In this document: one piece after another, positions 50,754-60,153 of the stretch
Layout: every line of letters starts with the position of its first letter
Position numbering within the stretch: position 1 is the first letter of the stretch
Source: Echinococcus granulosus
Taxonomy: Eukaryota > Platyhelminthes > Cestoda > Cyclophyllidea > Taeniidae
Direction of reading: 5' to 3'
Length of the DNA stretch: 64,000 nt
Assembly (NCBI RefSeq): GCF_000524195.1
Contig: NW_020170384.1
Coordinates: forward strand, 2,619,925 to 2,683,924
Notes under the pieces: generated by a model
What the model saw: the letters and a program-made list of their open reading frames with translations, nothing else
The model's database searches: none
What the model was told of the DNA's origin: nothing
Program-made: the position numbers and the translations under genes

Positions 50754-53700
50754 GTATGTACCTCGTATATTTGTACTTGCATTCATTTGAAGCCCCGGTA
50801 TATTATTTTATGTTTAGTTATGTATTTAGTATGTTAAGCTTTGCGAACGGTGCCTGTAATGCATTTTAACTGCCCCCTCTGAGTAGGACAAAACGTTTAG
50901 TTTTGCACTTTTTAGATCAAAATTGACACTTTATTCGAGACTGTTCGACGCTTGGAGCAGTCGAATCAGCAGCTTTGGCAAAGATTTAGTGGCCTTAGCA
51001 ACGATATAACTGACCAAAAGTTAAACGAAATTGGTACTCAACCCAAATTTGAGACTCCCGCCTTGGCGACGCAGCACATTACAGATGCTTGGAAGCAGTC
51101 AGCATTATCACAGGTGAATAGTCAGATGAGTTACCTTCACTCTTTTGATCCGGGTGAGAAGACGCAATTTCCGCTGAAATTTCCATGTGCTCGTACTGCT
51201 TGTAACAGCCGTCTTTCAGCAGGTCCATTTGCAACCAAAATCTCAAAGCTGGAACACACACACCCGACAACTTACCAGTTTTCACCTACATTTTTAGAAC
51301 CTGTTAAGTAAGTAGTGCAAATATTTTTGAAAATTCTTTTAAGTTCAAATTTGGCTCTATAATGATTGAAATCATGAACTAGAACTCAGATTTTTTGGTG
51401 AGATGGTGGATTAGCCTGTGATTCCAAATCCTGTAAATAATTTGCCGTCTCCTTTCAATTTCTGCTAACTGCCTACTTTTGAAGGCCTAAGAGAAATAAG
51501 CAAACTTGGAGGGAAACTTTTAGCAGTTATCTACAATAACACTAAACAATAGATCGTTTCAAGTTCCACCTCAAAATATGCAATCAGAGTATCTGTTATT
51601 TGTGGAAAGTTTCTATTAAAATTACTGACTGAATCTTATCATACCCACTTATATCAAAAATATTCGGTTTGTAGGTCTTCATTCTTGTTCGTTTTGATAT
51701 GCACTCGTATCAGCGGCTACTGCTCATCATTAATTAGGGTTATAAAAGTCAACATTTGTAAATCACGACCACTGTGCATAACATTACTATCTAGCTTTAT
51801 ATCAAAAGTCGGAATCTTACCAAGTCAAAATACTATTTTCTCTAGGCAGCACAATTTTCTTTCCTAATGAATCGCTTTTAGCACAAATACCGTGTAGCAT
51901 TTTTGCTTATGACTAGCATATTTTGATCCTAACAATTACAACTGCAAAACTTTTCATACACATACTTTTCAACGATGTTATACACATAACCTCTAACCTG
52001 TTGTTGTTATTCGTTTATTAGTAATTTCGCGTCTCTAGCATTAAAATGGTTAAAATGCACGACAAGGGGATGCAAGCTCAATGAGTAGATAGAGGTGATG
52101 CCCATAATCATCGCATCTGCTCTTTAACGGAATGTAATTAACGAGTTAACCATGAAGTCACTCCGGATAACTTTTTTATAAAATTAGGCGGTAACTGATT
52201 AATTAGTTGGTCTTGCAAAAGACTAAGACCTCTTATTTTTATCGGGTTCAGCCTTGTGCATGACCCCCCAAGGCCTAAGTATTAGTCACTTTATTAAAAA
52301 TTTGTGTATCATGAAATGAGAAAGCTGTTTATGCATAATATAATGAGGCTAAACGCCATTTACTACATTCTTCACTTCAAAAGGACCTAGTTACTATTTT
52401 TTGTGCTACCCATTGTAATTGACAAGGACTCATACGACATTTCTTATTCTTTACTACTTTCGTCACGATAAAAACTGCTTGAAGATCCAAAATGCATGTA
52501 AGATAATAGATTTAATGGACAAGTAACCTGGAATCCTTATGACCATTTCTGTGGTGAGTTTCCCTGAGTTGATTTGAGATAGAATTCCTGGTTATTTGCA
52601 TTATTTTTCCTCTCTTCCCTCGTTGGCCAGAGCTGATGAGACGGTAGGCACCGACCATGGTCCTCGAGGAATATCGAAGTACACACAGATGAGGGAGGGC
52701 GTCAATGGTATCTACCCAATAAACACTTCCCCAGCACCGGTTGAAAAGGAGAGTGTCGCCCTGATGCCCCTAGTTGAGGGGCCAGGTTCTATTTCAGAAG
52801 GTGAGCCGTTTTGCCTTTTAAGCCCGTTGATGAAGTCTCAGTTCTTATGGACCTTCATTAATCAATGTAGGGCTTAGTTTTCGCCTCCTTAGTCTCGCAG
52901 TATCTGAATTTTGAAATGTGGAAATGTGATTGCTTCAGGCTTTTGTGCATAAATCCAAAACTATGAATCCAGCTTCCATGAGTGAGTTCACTTGTTTAGA
53001 TTTACTCGCGTTTGGATTTGCCCATAAATGATACCTAGGCTGCAGAAACGGAGATTTAAAATGTTTCTTAATATCCACAAACGGAAAATGACCTTGACCC
53101 AATCAAGTCTTAACAGAACAACCCTTTCCTCGTTCTCAACCAGCTTCCACCATGAAATTTTTCTCGCCTTTTTTAGACAACATCGATGTCAAGTTACTAA
53201 TTGAAGTAACCTGATTACCTTCTTATTTGCCTATTCCTGAGTTGAAGCAATAAGTAACCGTAATAAGTGCGTAGTAAAATTCATTTCACCTGTAATTTCC
53301 TCTCCCTGTCAGTCAACAGCTGTAGGATATCTCAATTTGGATACAATATTTTTTAAGATTTCTGACGTGCAGAGTGATGATTTTAGAGTTTTTGGAATTG
53401 TTATTCCTTTGAAATGTAGGCTGACTGGTTTTCAATGAGCCAAAATGGCTAGATTTCTGTTTTGTTTTCTGCACGACTAGCGCAACAACGAATGCGATTG
53501 TAATCCTTTCAGGCTGTTGAACTTTATTACCCTCTCCAACCTTGTAAAAGGTAATTTTCTTGTCCATTAACATTCTTTTTCTTAAAGATACTGTTTCCCC
53601 ACTTCCAACGTGTAGACAAGGCCTGAGGTCTGTCTCGGTTGGAACAACAACACGGTTTGATTCTCCAAATAACAATTACCTTCAATCTGGCAAAATTAAA

Positions 53701-56700
53701 GACACTTATGATTACTCCAAGGTGAGTCCAATTCAGCTAAAAAATAAAAGTCTTAAAACTGAAGTTTTTTTTTTTTTTGAAATTTGATGGACCATAGAAT
53801 GTATAGGTGGAATGAAAAGCCAAGCTGGAAAGCTTATTAGGAAGGAATCTGTCAAATACATCCAACTTACAGCATTTTGCCTACTTTTCTTGTCTTCAAA
53901 CACATTAAACATAACATTTATTAATTTCTCTCGAATACCATGAGTACTGTTTAGTAAACAAGTTTCTAAATTAATTAATTAGAAATTAAAGAAAGACTAG
54001 AACAGGAAGGTGTGGCCTTTTAGCTCAATGGGAGTGGTAGTGGTTATCAGAAGCTAAACCGTTGCCAAGAAATAAGTACAATACTACTCCTTGTTAAATC
54101 TTATTTTTTAATCCAAAAGGTTTACTGGTAAGTGGCTTTTTAGCTGCGGCTGTGGGAAGTTACTTTCCTAAATATGTTGCATACTATTTATTGCTTCCTC
54201 AGAGGGCAAGATTTTAGATGTTGACTTTAAACGTTATCTTAGGAACTAAAATAAACGGTTTGATTCCAAAACAGAGTAATAAATTGAAACTTTTCACTAT
54301 GACCAAATAAAGCTGTTCTTATGAGAATGCAAACAGTATAATAGGTCCAGTCATTAAAAATTCCATTTTCGTCCCCTCAATTCCCATCCTGTTACTTTGG
54401 GAGTTAAATGAATGGAAAGTGCTTTCCTCTATGTATCATCTGACACTTTAAGAGGTTCTCTTTTGCAATGACCTTGACCTCTGCTTTGCTTTGCGCGCCA
54501 TCAGGACGGCGAGCTCACGTCAGTGATGCCACGCCCAAGGATGCAGAACCTAGTGATGCGAATGATGCAGGAGTCAGAGGCACGTGGGGCCGCCGGTGGC
54601 AATCCACAGTCGCAGCACCAACAGCAGGATTCCACTCTACTCATGGTCCATTCAGACAATGATCCATTCACTAATTACCCGGGTGGGTTTGTTAGGGCAT
54701 CCAAAAAAGCACAAATTCATACCTTTGCTTGTTGAAGTGATAGGTGATTAGCAAACTTGTAGCATGAAGAAGATGATCTGTCTTAATGAGCCATGAAGCA
54801 ATGGATTCTGCGTGCTAACGCATTTCAAAAGTCCTTTAGTATGATGGCTACGCAAAATCACTGAAAACTGTGTTTATTGTACCTAGAAGTCCACTAAAAG
54901 AAGAATAGTACGCAAAGGCTTCCTGTGCAGTCCTTTTATTTCCGGATCTAATGTCACCAGATCTTTGAGTAAAATTCAATGCAAAAGCGTTTAAGAGCTT
55001 AATATGACTCTTGAGAAGCTGCATTTAATTAATTCGGTTAAAGCAGTCGAAATTTTATGCCAAATAGTCCAAAAATAGGCTAAATAATAACATAATATGA
55101 AATTTATCCAAGGCTTTCCTGAAGACGAAAGAGTTCATAATACCAGGGCAGAAAATGTACTGTTAACCTACTGACATGGCCCAGAGGCAGGCCCTCCTGA
55201 CGAGGTGGGACCAAAACCGACAGCTAAACAAATTGCCTGAGCATTACAAGAATCGTAAAGCCAATGTCGAAGGAATCATTGTGGTATTATTTTAAGACAG
55301 TTTCTTTTCGAGTGAAAATATGCTTTGACGCATAATTGGGTTTCAAAGCTCTCAATGGAGCAATATAAACTGGCGCGTGTAGTTCCTCTCTGCCACTTGT
55401 GGGTTATTAGAGTAATAAGCGTAAAAAATTTGGATTGCTTTGTCTCCATTAAAATAGGTGCGAAGTACGTGCTTTCATGCGTACAACATATGAATCGTAT
55501 GTGTGAAATGAGACCGAGATGCTCTAAATCGGTGCGATTACGCACCATTTATGCGTGATCAAATTTGCAAGGGTTCCTTTTTAATGCTTTTTTTTCCTTA
55601 AACGTAGTTCGATCTGACTTGACTTTTTGGATCCCACTCTAGTTCTGCTTCGCGTATTCTGCTTCTGTAAGTAGGTCTTCAAATCATTTTTGTCCACTAC
55701 ACCATTCCCATCGATGGAGGAGAGATGTGGATACATATTTTGAGAATGTTCTATAACGGACTCGGTGTTTCTCTCCTCCACATCTACCTCCATGCAGAAT
55801 AATAATTAGAATTGCTTAGCTTCTGCATCTTCAGATTTAAATTAAATAGAGACAGATGATGATGATGATGATGGCGGCAGGTGGGCGGGCAGAGAGCGAG
55901 GCAGGTTAAGAAGCATGTTACACCAACTTATTCCGCGGGTTCATTAGAACACTCGAGATGTTGGGAGTTCCTGTTGATGCTCCACTTGTCAAATCAGGGA
56001 GGTATGGCGCACAGGACCTGATTCATTGGGGTGCGGTATTTGCTCATCCTGAGATGAGCAATATAATTCATTCCGTAGCTCAGGTCTACCCCTCACGTGA
56101 ATCAAGGGTGATATATGACGGAGTCGTGACATCAGCCTTAGGAGAAGCGAACGTGAAACTCATATCAGCTACCACAGATAAAGTGCGGTAGGCCATTATC
56201 ATTTGGGTTGAGAATTCGTCTACCTATAAATGTGGGGTGACTAATGGAAAAACACCCGAGCATCGAAGCATTGTTGTTGTTTTATTCTCCCGTTCTTCGG
56301 ATTTCAAGGTATAGCAGACTCGGTGTTTTTATCTTCTCCACCCCTGCCTTCATACTTCTGAAACGAGTAGGCGAGTTGGCCGAGGGCATGATTGACTAGG
56401 TAACGGTAGATAAAGGAGTGCACGTATGTCAAGATTAGTCGTGTTCGGGCTACGTTTCCACCTCTTCGAGGGTCGATGGCGTCTGATCCGTAAAGAGGTT
56501 CGTATTTACTGGTCGCACATTCATACATGCATTACAGTTTCGTCGGAACTACACAAATGAGAGGTGGTGCATATCCCTAATTAAAATTCTGAGTTCATAC
56601 TCCTTAATTTGTACCATTAAGTTATGATGTCTGTATGGAGGCTCGGAGAACTTTTATCCATCCTTGTCCAACATTAAAGTTTGTCCGACAGGCTTAACCA

Positions 56701-59700
56701 TACCAAATAAAATAATTTTCGCCAAAGCCTAAACCTTAAATTACCTAAGATAGCTTTAGGACCTTTTTGAATATAATGTAGTTAGAAAAATCATTTGGTG
56801 TTTTCTGCCTCTTCATGAATAGCCGTAATAGTAACATCAAGCCACTTTCACTGCACTTTGAAATGCGGCAGAACAGTAAAAGTACCAAGAGTGGTCTTCG
56901 TTTCTTCAATTATGCGAAAACACTTCTACCCTCTAATTACAGATGTCATAACATAACAATGACATTTTTCCGAAAAATTCATCTTCAAGAAGCATGTTTA
57001 TTAAAGTTGGATCAGTCCACATTAGGCATCGGTGGTTGTAGGGAAATCCGCACATATTTGGAACTTGGTTAAAGGTATGTGATCCTACCCTTGAGCGTTA
57101 TTGAGCAAGGTATTTGTGTTCCATCCACTGTAAATTAATCCAAAGTGAATTTTAAAAGGCTCTATCGAAGAATGATGCTCAAAATTCATCTTGAAGTTAA
57201 AAAAGTACTTGGGATTTGTAATTCAACGCAAAACAGCGAAGTTACAGCACAGAAATGAGGAATGTCCCAACGCCTCATCATATTTTATAAGTACAACTTG
57301 ACTGTATTGCTTCTAGAAAAGGATTACGACGAATTAAATTACTACATGATCACCTAAAAAGTCCCCACTTTATCAATCCACTATGTGCACCTCTGCTCAT
57401 ATTAATTCTAGGAATCTGTGCAAACTCCCTTCGTTTTCAATTTGATGATGAGGATTCTAAAGAGGAATTCATCCAAAATCTGGCGATTTTTCCTAATCCT
57501 CAATGAGTTTTTAAAACTCATTCTATGGTAGTCTTTCAAGGTTTCTTTCAACAACACAATTAAAGCCTTCACGGATCGATTCCTCGTAGTTGTATTTCTT
57601 CAATGCGTGCAAGGTAGAGGAATCACCATTATCTTTTACTTATTCCTCCAAAAGGCATGGGCAAATTTCCTCCAAAATATGTGCGACGCCAGCTCTGGAC
57701 CATGGATACAGTGGGTACCTCCTCCTCAGCCTCGTCCTCCAGCAGCATGGGTACTCCCTGCATTCCCTACAACAATGGCGGTAGCAAGACGGCTGGCGGT
57801 ATGCGTGGCGCTCGCAACTCCATCCCTGTGCCATGCAACGTCTCCGCCTCCACTATCACAGGCAACCCTCAGAAAGTCGCGGTGAAAATGGAAGTAGGAC
57901 AGGCACGATCAATGATCCTTATGGTGCTGGAAGAGCTAGTAAACACAGAGAGCTCCTATCTCCACATTCTCTCCCAGTTCCTCATCCTTCGGGATGAGAT
58001 CTTTGCACCTAATTGGCGAATCGACAGGCAGAAGTTCATGTGAGTGCAGCTATTGCTCTTCTTTGACACTTGCTTCGTGAAAGTTAAACAATTTTGAGAA
58101 AAATCTTGGGCATAGGCATTTATTCAACTTTGATGTGGGTTTATATTAGCAGAGCTTCCTTTCGCCCAAGTAAATATGCGGTAATATTTCCTGTTCCCTC
58201 CAAACAAGATGCTCATTTCTAAGTCCAAAATGGAAAAAAAAAACTACTGAAGCGTCTTTATTGAATTCTTATTCCTCGATCAATTCAACAAATCAGAAGT
58301 TCTTGGGCAGTCCGCTTCTGTGAAATCCTTGTAACGAGATAGTCTGATTTGAAGTAGGTTTACTCCTTTTAGACGACTTTTTCCTGCGGCAGTGGATGAC
58401 CTCTGCAACCTTCATCGCGAGTCTTTTGATGCCATGAAGTGCGCCTTCGACCGCACAGCCGAGGAGATGCGTCACTCTGAGGACACCTGGGGTGAAGACC
58501 TCCAATTACCCCACCAAATCCACCACCGTTACAGCCAATATTACATTCAACGCCACCGACATCCACGTGGAAGACTCGGCATGCTCAGCGGAGGTGACGA
58601 CGAAGCTAGTGATGATATTAACTCCTCCCTCACTACTCCCTTTAGCGTCCTCCTGGAGATGATTGAGGGGAAGCGGCCTCTCGCTTGCTACTCACACAGT
58701 CGCTCCGCATCCACCACTGCCACTGCTGCTGCCACTCTCTACTATCGCAGAGCACCGCTCTGGTCCACTGCACCTTTCTTTAAGCTCTACGCTCGATACC
58801 TTTCCGAGTTCTCCGGTGCCATACAAATGCTTAACAAGATGCGCTCTGGTCCCACCAGCCTACGTAAACACCTCAAGCAGCTACAATCCCATCCTGCGTG
58901 CGAGTTTAATGACATCACCACCTACCTTTTGGCTCCTGTCCAGCGTCTTCCTCGCTACCTTCTGTTGGTCAGGAAAATGATCCAATACACGGAAAAGATA
59001 GAGCGGTTCCAGAACATTCCTCCCACTAAACGTCCACGTCCACGAGCAGGCCTTCGGTGCTCTACAACTCCTTTGCAACCAGCGACCACGACACCAGGGT
59101 TTCCAAGTCTGGATCTGCTGAAGAAAGCAGAGGAGGCATTGCACGGAATGCTTCTGGAATTGGACGAGATGATTGGTGGTGATGCGATGGATCTCAAAGT
59201 GGAGGCACGTGACATTACCTCAGGTGGCGGGGAAGAGGAGTACGATTTTGGGCCTGGTGGTGGTAGTGGTGGAAGTAGTGGTTTTATTAAGGCCAATTCT
59301 GTGTACTCCAACAACTGTTCAGACAGTGTGGATGTTAATAGCAACACCACTACCTTTGATAACGTCTCCACTGAAGATGAAAAAGACAGCAAACGTCGGT
59401 AATTTAATGACTATTATTCACCATAATTTTGCCTCCATTCATTACTCTTTTTAATTTCATAGACGGGCGCAATCAGTAGTAGACCCGACCAGGAGAAAGA
59501 TGAGATCTAGCAGTACCAGTTTCAGTGGTTGTAGTGGAGGCGGAAGCGGAGGCTTCTGGAGTCGTTTAAAACGCCTTCGACTCGCCTTTACTTCGAGCCA
59601 GCAAAAGAAGACCTTTCTTAAAGCGAGTGTCAATGGAGCTGAAGCGCACAACTGTGGAAACACCACCGCTCCGAAATCTGCACAAGAGTCTGGAGCAGAG

Positions 59701-59838
59701 ACACTTCGAAGGCGTTTTACCAGACTCCCTCAAAGTCAAGGTGCTGCAAAGAGACCGAAATCGCTTCACAGGACGACCAGTAGTATGGAGAGGAGTAACA
59801 CTTCAAGTACGCCAAGGAAATTTAAAAAAAGTAGCTAA
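50519..59838 (+). CDS. Dbl-family Rho guanine-nucleotide exchange factor (partial, 8 exons)
   Basis: A RhoGEF: its DH domain would load Rho-type GTPases with GTP at membranes or the actin cortex. Eight plus-strand exons join in phase to 954 codons with a TAA, but the 5' end is missing because the first exon starts in mid-codon. Model residues 1-440 are unrecognised, rich in Ser, Gln and Asn. The DH domain runs from about 440 (MILMVLEELVNTESSYLHIL) through FPAAVDDLCNLHRESF and APFFKLYARYLSEF to the hallmark LLAPVQRLPRYLLLVRKMI near 672-690, ending near 755. A low-complexity insert of roughly 70-80 residues breaks the DH domain. A Gly/Ser/acidic and then basic tail follows. No PH domain, the usual partner of DH, is visible, so the true gene may continue by another splice path. 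It lies head to head with the phospholipase gene. The exact subfamily is not recognised. Confidence 0.8.
50916..51307 (+). CDS. RhoGEF gene exon b (possible coiled coil)
   Basis: Opens IKIDTLFETVRRLEQSNQQL, a short heptad-like helical stretch, then becomes polar (WKQSALSQ, HTHPTTYQFSPTFLEPVK). It begins in phase 0 after TTTTTAG, and a GTAAGT donor splits the last lysine codon. An internal CAG/GTGAAT site could give a shorter form. Confidence 0.65.
51308..52630 (+). other. RhoGEF intron b-c
   Basis: 1.3 kb, AT-rich, nothing recognised. Confidence 0.6.
52631..52800 (+). CDS. RhoGEF gene exon c
   Basis: Reads ADETVGTDHGPRGISKYTQM, then REGVNGIYPINTSPAPVEK and LVEGPGSISE. The TTGGCCAG acceptor and GTGAGC donor match the phases of exons b and d. 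No domain is recognised. Confidence 0.65.
52801..53620 (+). other. RhoGEF intron c-d
   Basis: 820 bases. A small extra exon is possible if the GTGTAG acceptor of exon d is the real one. Confidence 0.6.
53621..53721 (+). CDS. RhoGEF gene exon d
   Basis: Reads LRSVSVGTTTRFDSPNNNYL, then QSGKIKDTYDYSK, with a strong GTGAGT donor. Starting at 53621 (acceptor GACAAG) keeps the frame with exon c. The more typical GTGTAG site five bases upstream would break it, unless a further small exon lies between. This left edge is therefore tentative. Confidence 0.5.
53722..54504 (+). other. RhoGEF intron d-e
   Basis: 783 bases, containing a poly-T run and the palindrome at 53963. No exon recognised. Confidence 0.6.
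53963..53985. repeat. AT-rich palindrome
   Basis: TTTCTAA and TTAGAAA flank an ATTAATTAA core in a RhoGEF intron. It could form a short hairpin. Confidence 0.5.
54505..54682 (+). CDS. RhoGEF gene exon e (Gln/Ser-rich)
   Basis: Reads DGELTSVMPRPRMQNLVMRM, then a Gly/Gln stretch (NPQSQHQQQDS) and LLMVHSDNDPFTNYPG. The acceptor GCCATCAG starts in phase 0 and the donor GTGGGT ends in phase 1, fitting exons d and f. Confidence 0.65.
55098..55290 (-). repeat. Solo LTR of the TRIM family, minus strand
   Basis: Shares TCCTGAAGACGAAAGA, GGGCAGAA, CTGACATGGCCC and a CCAATGTCGAAGGAA end with the 197-base LTRs, at similar spacing. Lies in the large intron between RhoGEF exons e and f. Edges are approximate. 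Confidence 0.6.
55581..55793 (-). pseudogene. EF-hand-like fragment on the minus strand
   Basis: Open frame containing YPHLSSIDGNGVVDKNDLKT. IDGNGVVDKNDL has D3, G4, N5, G6, V8 and D12 of an EF-hand loop, but Ser at position 1. It then becomes basic and stops at 55581. It lies in a RhoGEF intron, antisense to that gene. It may be an exon of a nested gene or a remnant. Confidence 0.4.
55751..55793 (-). repeat. Short direct repeat, copy 1
   Basis: Shares GACTCGGTGTTT and a TCCAC...CTCCAT end with 56310-56353. In the minus-strand frames the copies read EERNTESVI and EDKNTESAI. Confidence 0.5.
55855..55874 (+). repeat. GAT microsatellite
   Basis: About seven tandem GAT units followed by a G-rich stretch. 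Confidence 0.8.
55923..56191 (+). other. Open frame of unknown nature in a RhoGEF intron
   Basis: A frame of about 85 codons reading LFRGFIRTLEMLGVPVDAPL, then HWGAVFAHPEMSNIIHSVAQ and VYPSRESRVIYDGVVTSALG to TAG. Its composition is protein-like and unlike the surrounding AT-rich DNA, but no splice join to exons e or f in the right frame was found and no family is recognised. A decayed transposon or processed gene piece is as likely as an exon. Confidence 0.3.
56310..56353 (-). repeat. Short direct repeat, copy 2
   Basis: Counterpart of 55751-55793, roughly three quarters identical by eye, at the 3' end of the dynein-light-chain-like frame. Confidence 0.5.
56311..56528 (-). pseudogene. Dynein-light-chain-like fragment on the minus strand
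   Basis: Open frame ending YVHSFIYRYLVNHALGQLAY then SFQKYEGRG. The pattern of Y-V-H, F-I-Y, G-Q-L-A resembles the C-terminal strand region of LC8-type dynein light chains (HFIYFYLGQ...). The first part (SKYEPLYGSDAIDPRRGG) is unrecognised. It precedes the EF-hand-like fragment on the same strand and shares a short duplicated end with it. Flatworms have proteins combining EF-hands and a dynein-light-chain domain, but in the other order. Confidence 0.35.
57655..58039 (+). CDS. RhoGEF gene exon f: start of the DH domain
   Basis: Begins MGKFPPKYVRRQLWTMDTVG and passes through a serine-rich stretch (SSSASSSSSMG). It then enters the DH domain with MILMVLEELVNTESSYLHIL and ILRDEIFAPNWRIDRQKF. Hydrophobic residues plus NTESSYLHIL match the first conserved helix of Dbl-homology domains. 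Acceptor CCAAAAG, donor GTGAGT. Confidence 0.88.
58040..58372 (+). other. RhoGEF intron f-g
   Basis: 333 bases, no feature recognised. Confidence 0.75.
58373..59398 (+). CDS. RhoGEF gene exon g: DH domain body
   Basis: A 1026-base exon. It continues DH with RLFPAAVDDLCNLHRESFDA, then carries a low-complexity insert (His/Arg/Tyr, acidic, then Ser/Thr/Ala). DH resumes at APFFKLYARYLSEFSGAIQM and runs through the family hallmark LLAPVQRLPRYLLLVRKMIQ. The end is Gly-rich and acidic (SGGGEEEYDFGPGGGSGG). The CTTTTAG acceptor completes an isoleucine codon from exon f. The donor is GTAATT. Confidence 0.9.
59463..59838 (+). CDS. RhoGEF gene exon h: basic tail with stop
   Basis: Joined across a 64-base intron with acceptor TTCATAG, it continues in frame as RAQSVVDPTRRKMRSSSTSF, a Gly/Ser stretch, and a strongly basic end (SSMERSNTSSTPRKFKKSS) to TAA. 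No PH domain appears. An internal CAAG/GTGCTG donor near 59740 could instead splice onward to an exon near 60031-60153. Whether this stop is the usual end is open. Confidence 0.6.
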
Positions 59839-59847
59839 GTGATTTGA

Positions 59848-59853
59848 ATTAAA
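59848..59853 (+). terminator. Possible polyadenylation signal after exon h
   Basis: ATTAAA about 10 bases past the TAA. ATTAAA is the common variant signal, but this one lies very close to the stop and the region is AT-rich, so it is a weak call. Confidence 0.2.
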
Positions 59854-60022
59854 GTCTTGGTTAACTTTAACAGTGATTCATGAAGTAAACAAGGTAGATT
59901 TAAGCTTTTTGAACTTAAGAATGCAATAAGGCTTTGACTGGAGTCAGACTAATTTGCATTTCAGAGAGACATGAATATGCGTTTAAGATTTGTGAAAATG
60001 AGTCTTCAAATACGTTATATAG

Positions 60023-60153
60023 AGGTAGAAACCTGGCGCAGAGCATCTTCCGCGCGACCACACAACCAAACGGCACCGGGCAAATCAACGACCCCGCATA
60101 ACCCTCAACGTTCAACTCAGGAACAGAAACATCATTCAGACAAGTTTGACAAG
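60023..60153 (+). other. Candidate alternative exon of the RhoGEF gene
   Basis: A frame reading VETWRRASSARPHNQTAPGK, then RSTQEQKHHSDKFDK ends at AAG/GTACCG. It could be entered at a TATATAG acceptor in the phase left by an internal donor in exon h. Polar, low complexity, no domain. Confidence 0.25.

Larger units (their letters stand above)
54683..57654 (+). other. RhoGEF intron e-f
   Basis: About 3 kb, the richest intron. It has a solo TRIM LTR, the EF-hand-like and dynein-light-chain-like antisense fragments, an unexplained plus-strand frame and a GAT repeat. From 56.55 to 57.65 kb nothing is recognised. Confidence 0.65.

Noticed and set aside
54013..54070. tRNA-like A box (TTAGCTCAATGGGAGTGG)
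   Set aside because: The A-box match is good, but no B box at the right distance and no acceptor or T-stem pairing could be found.
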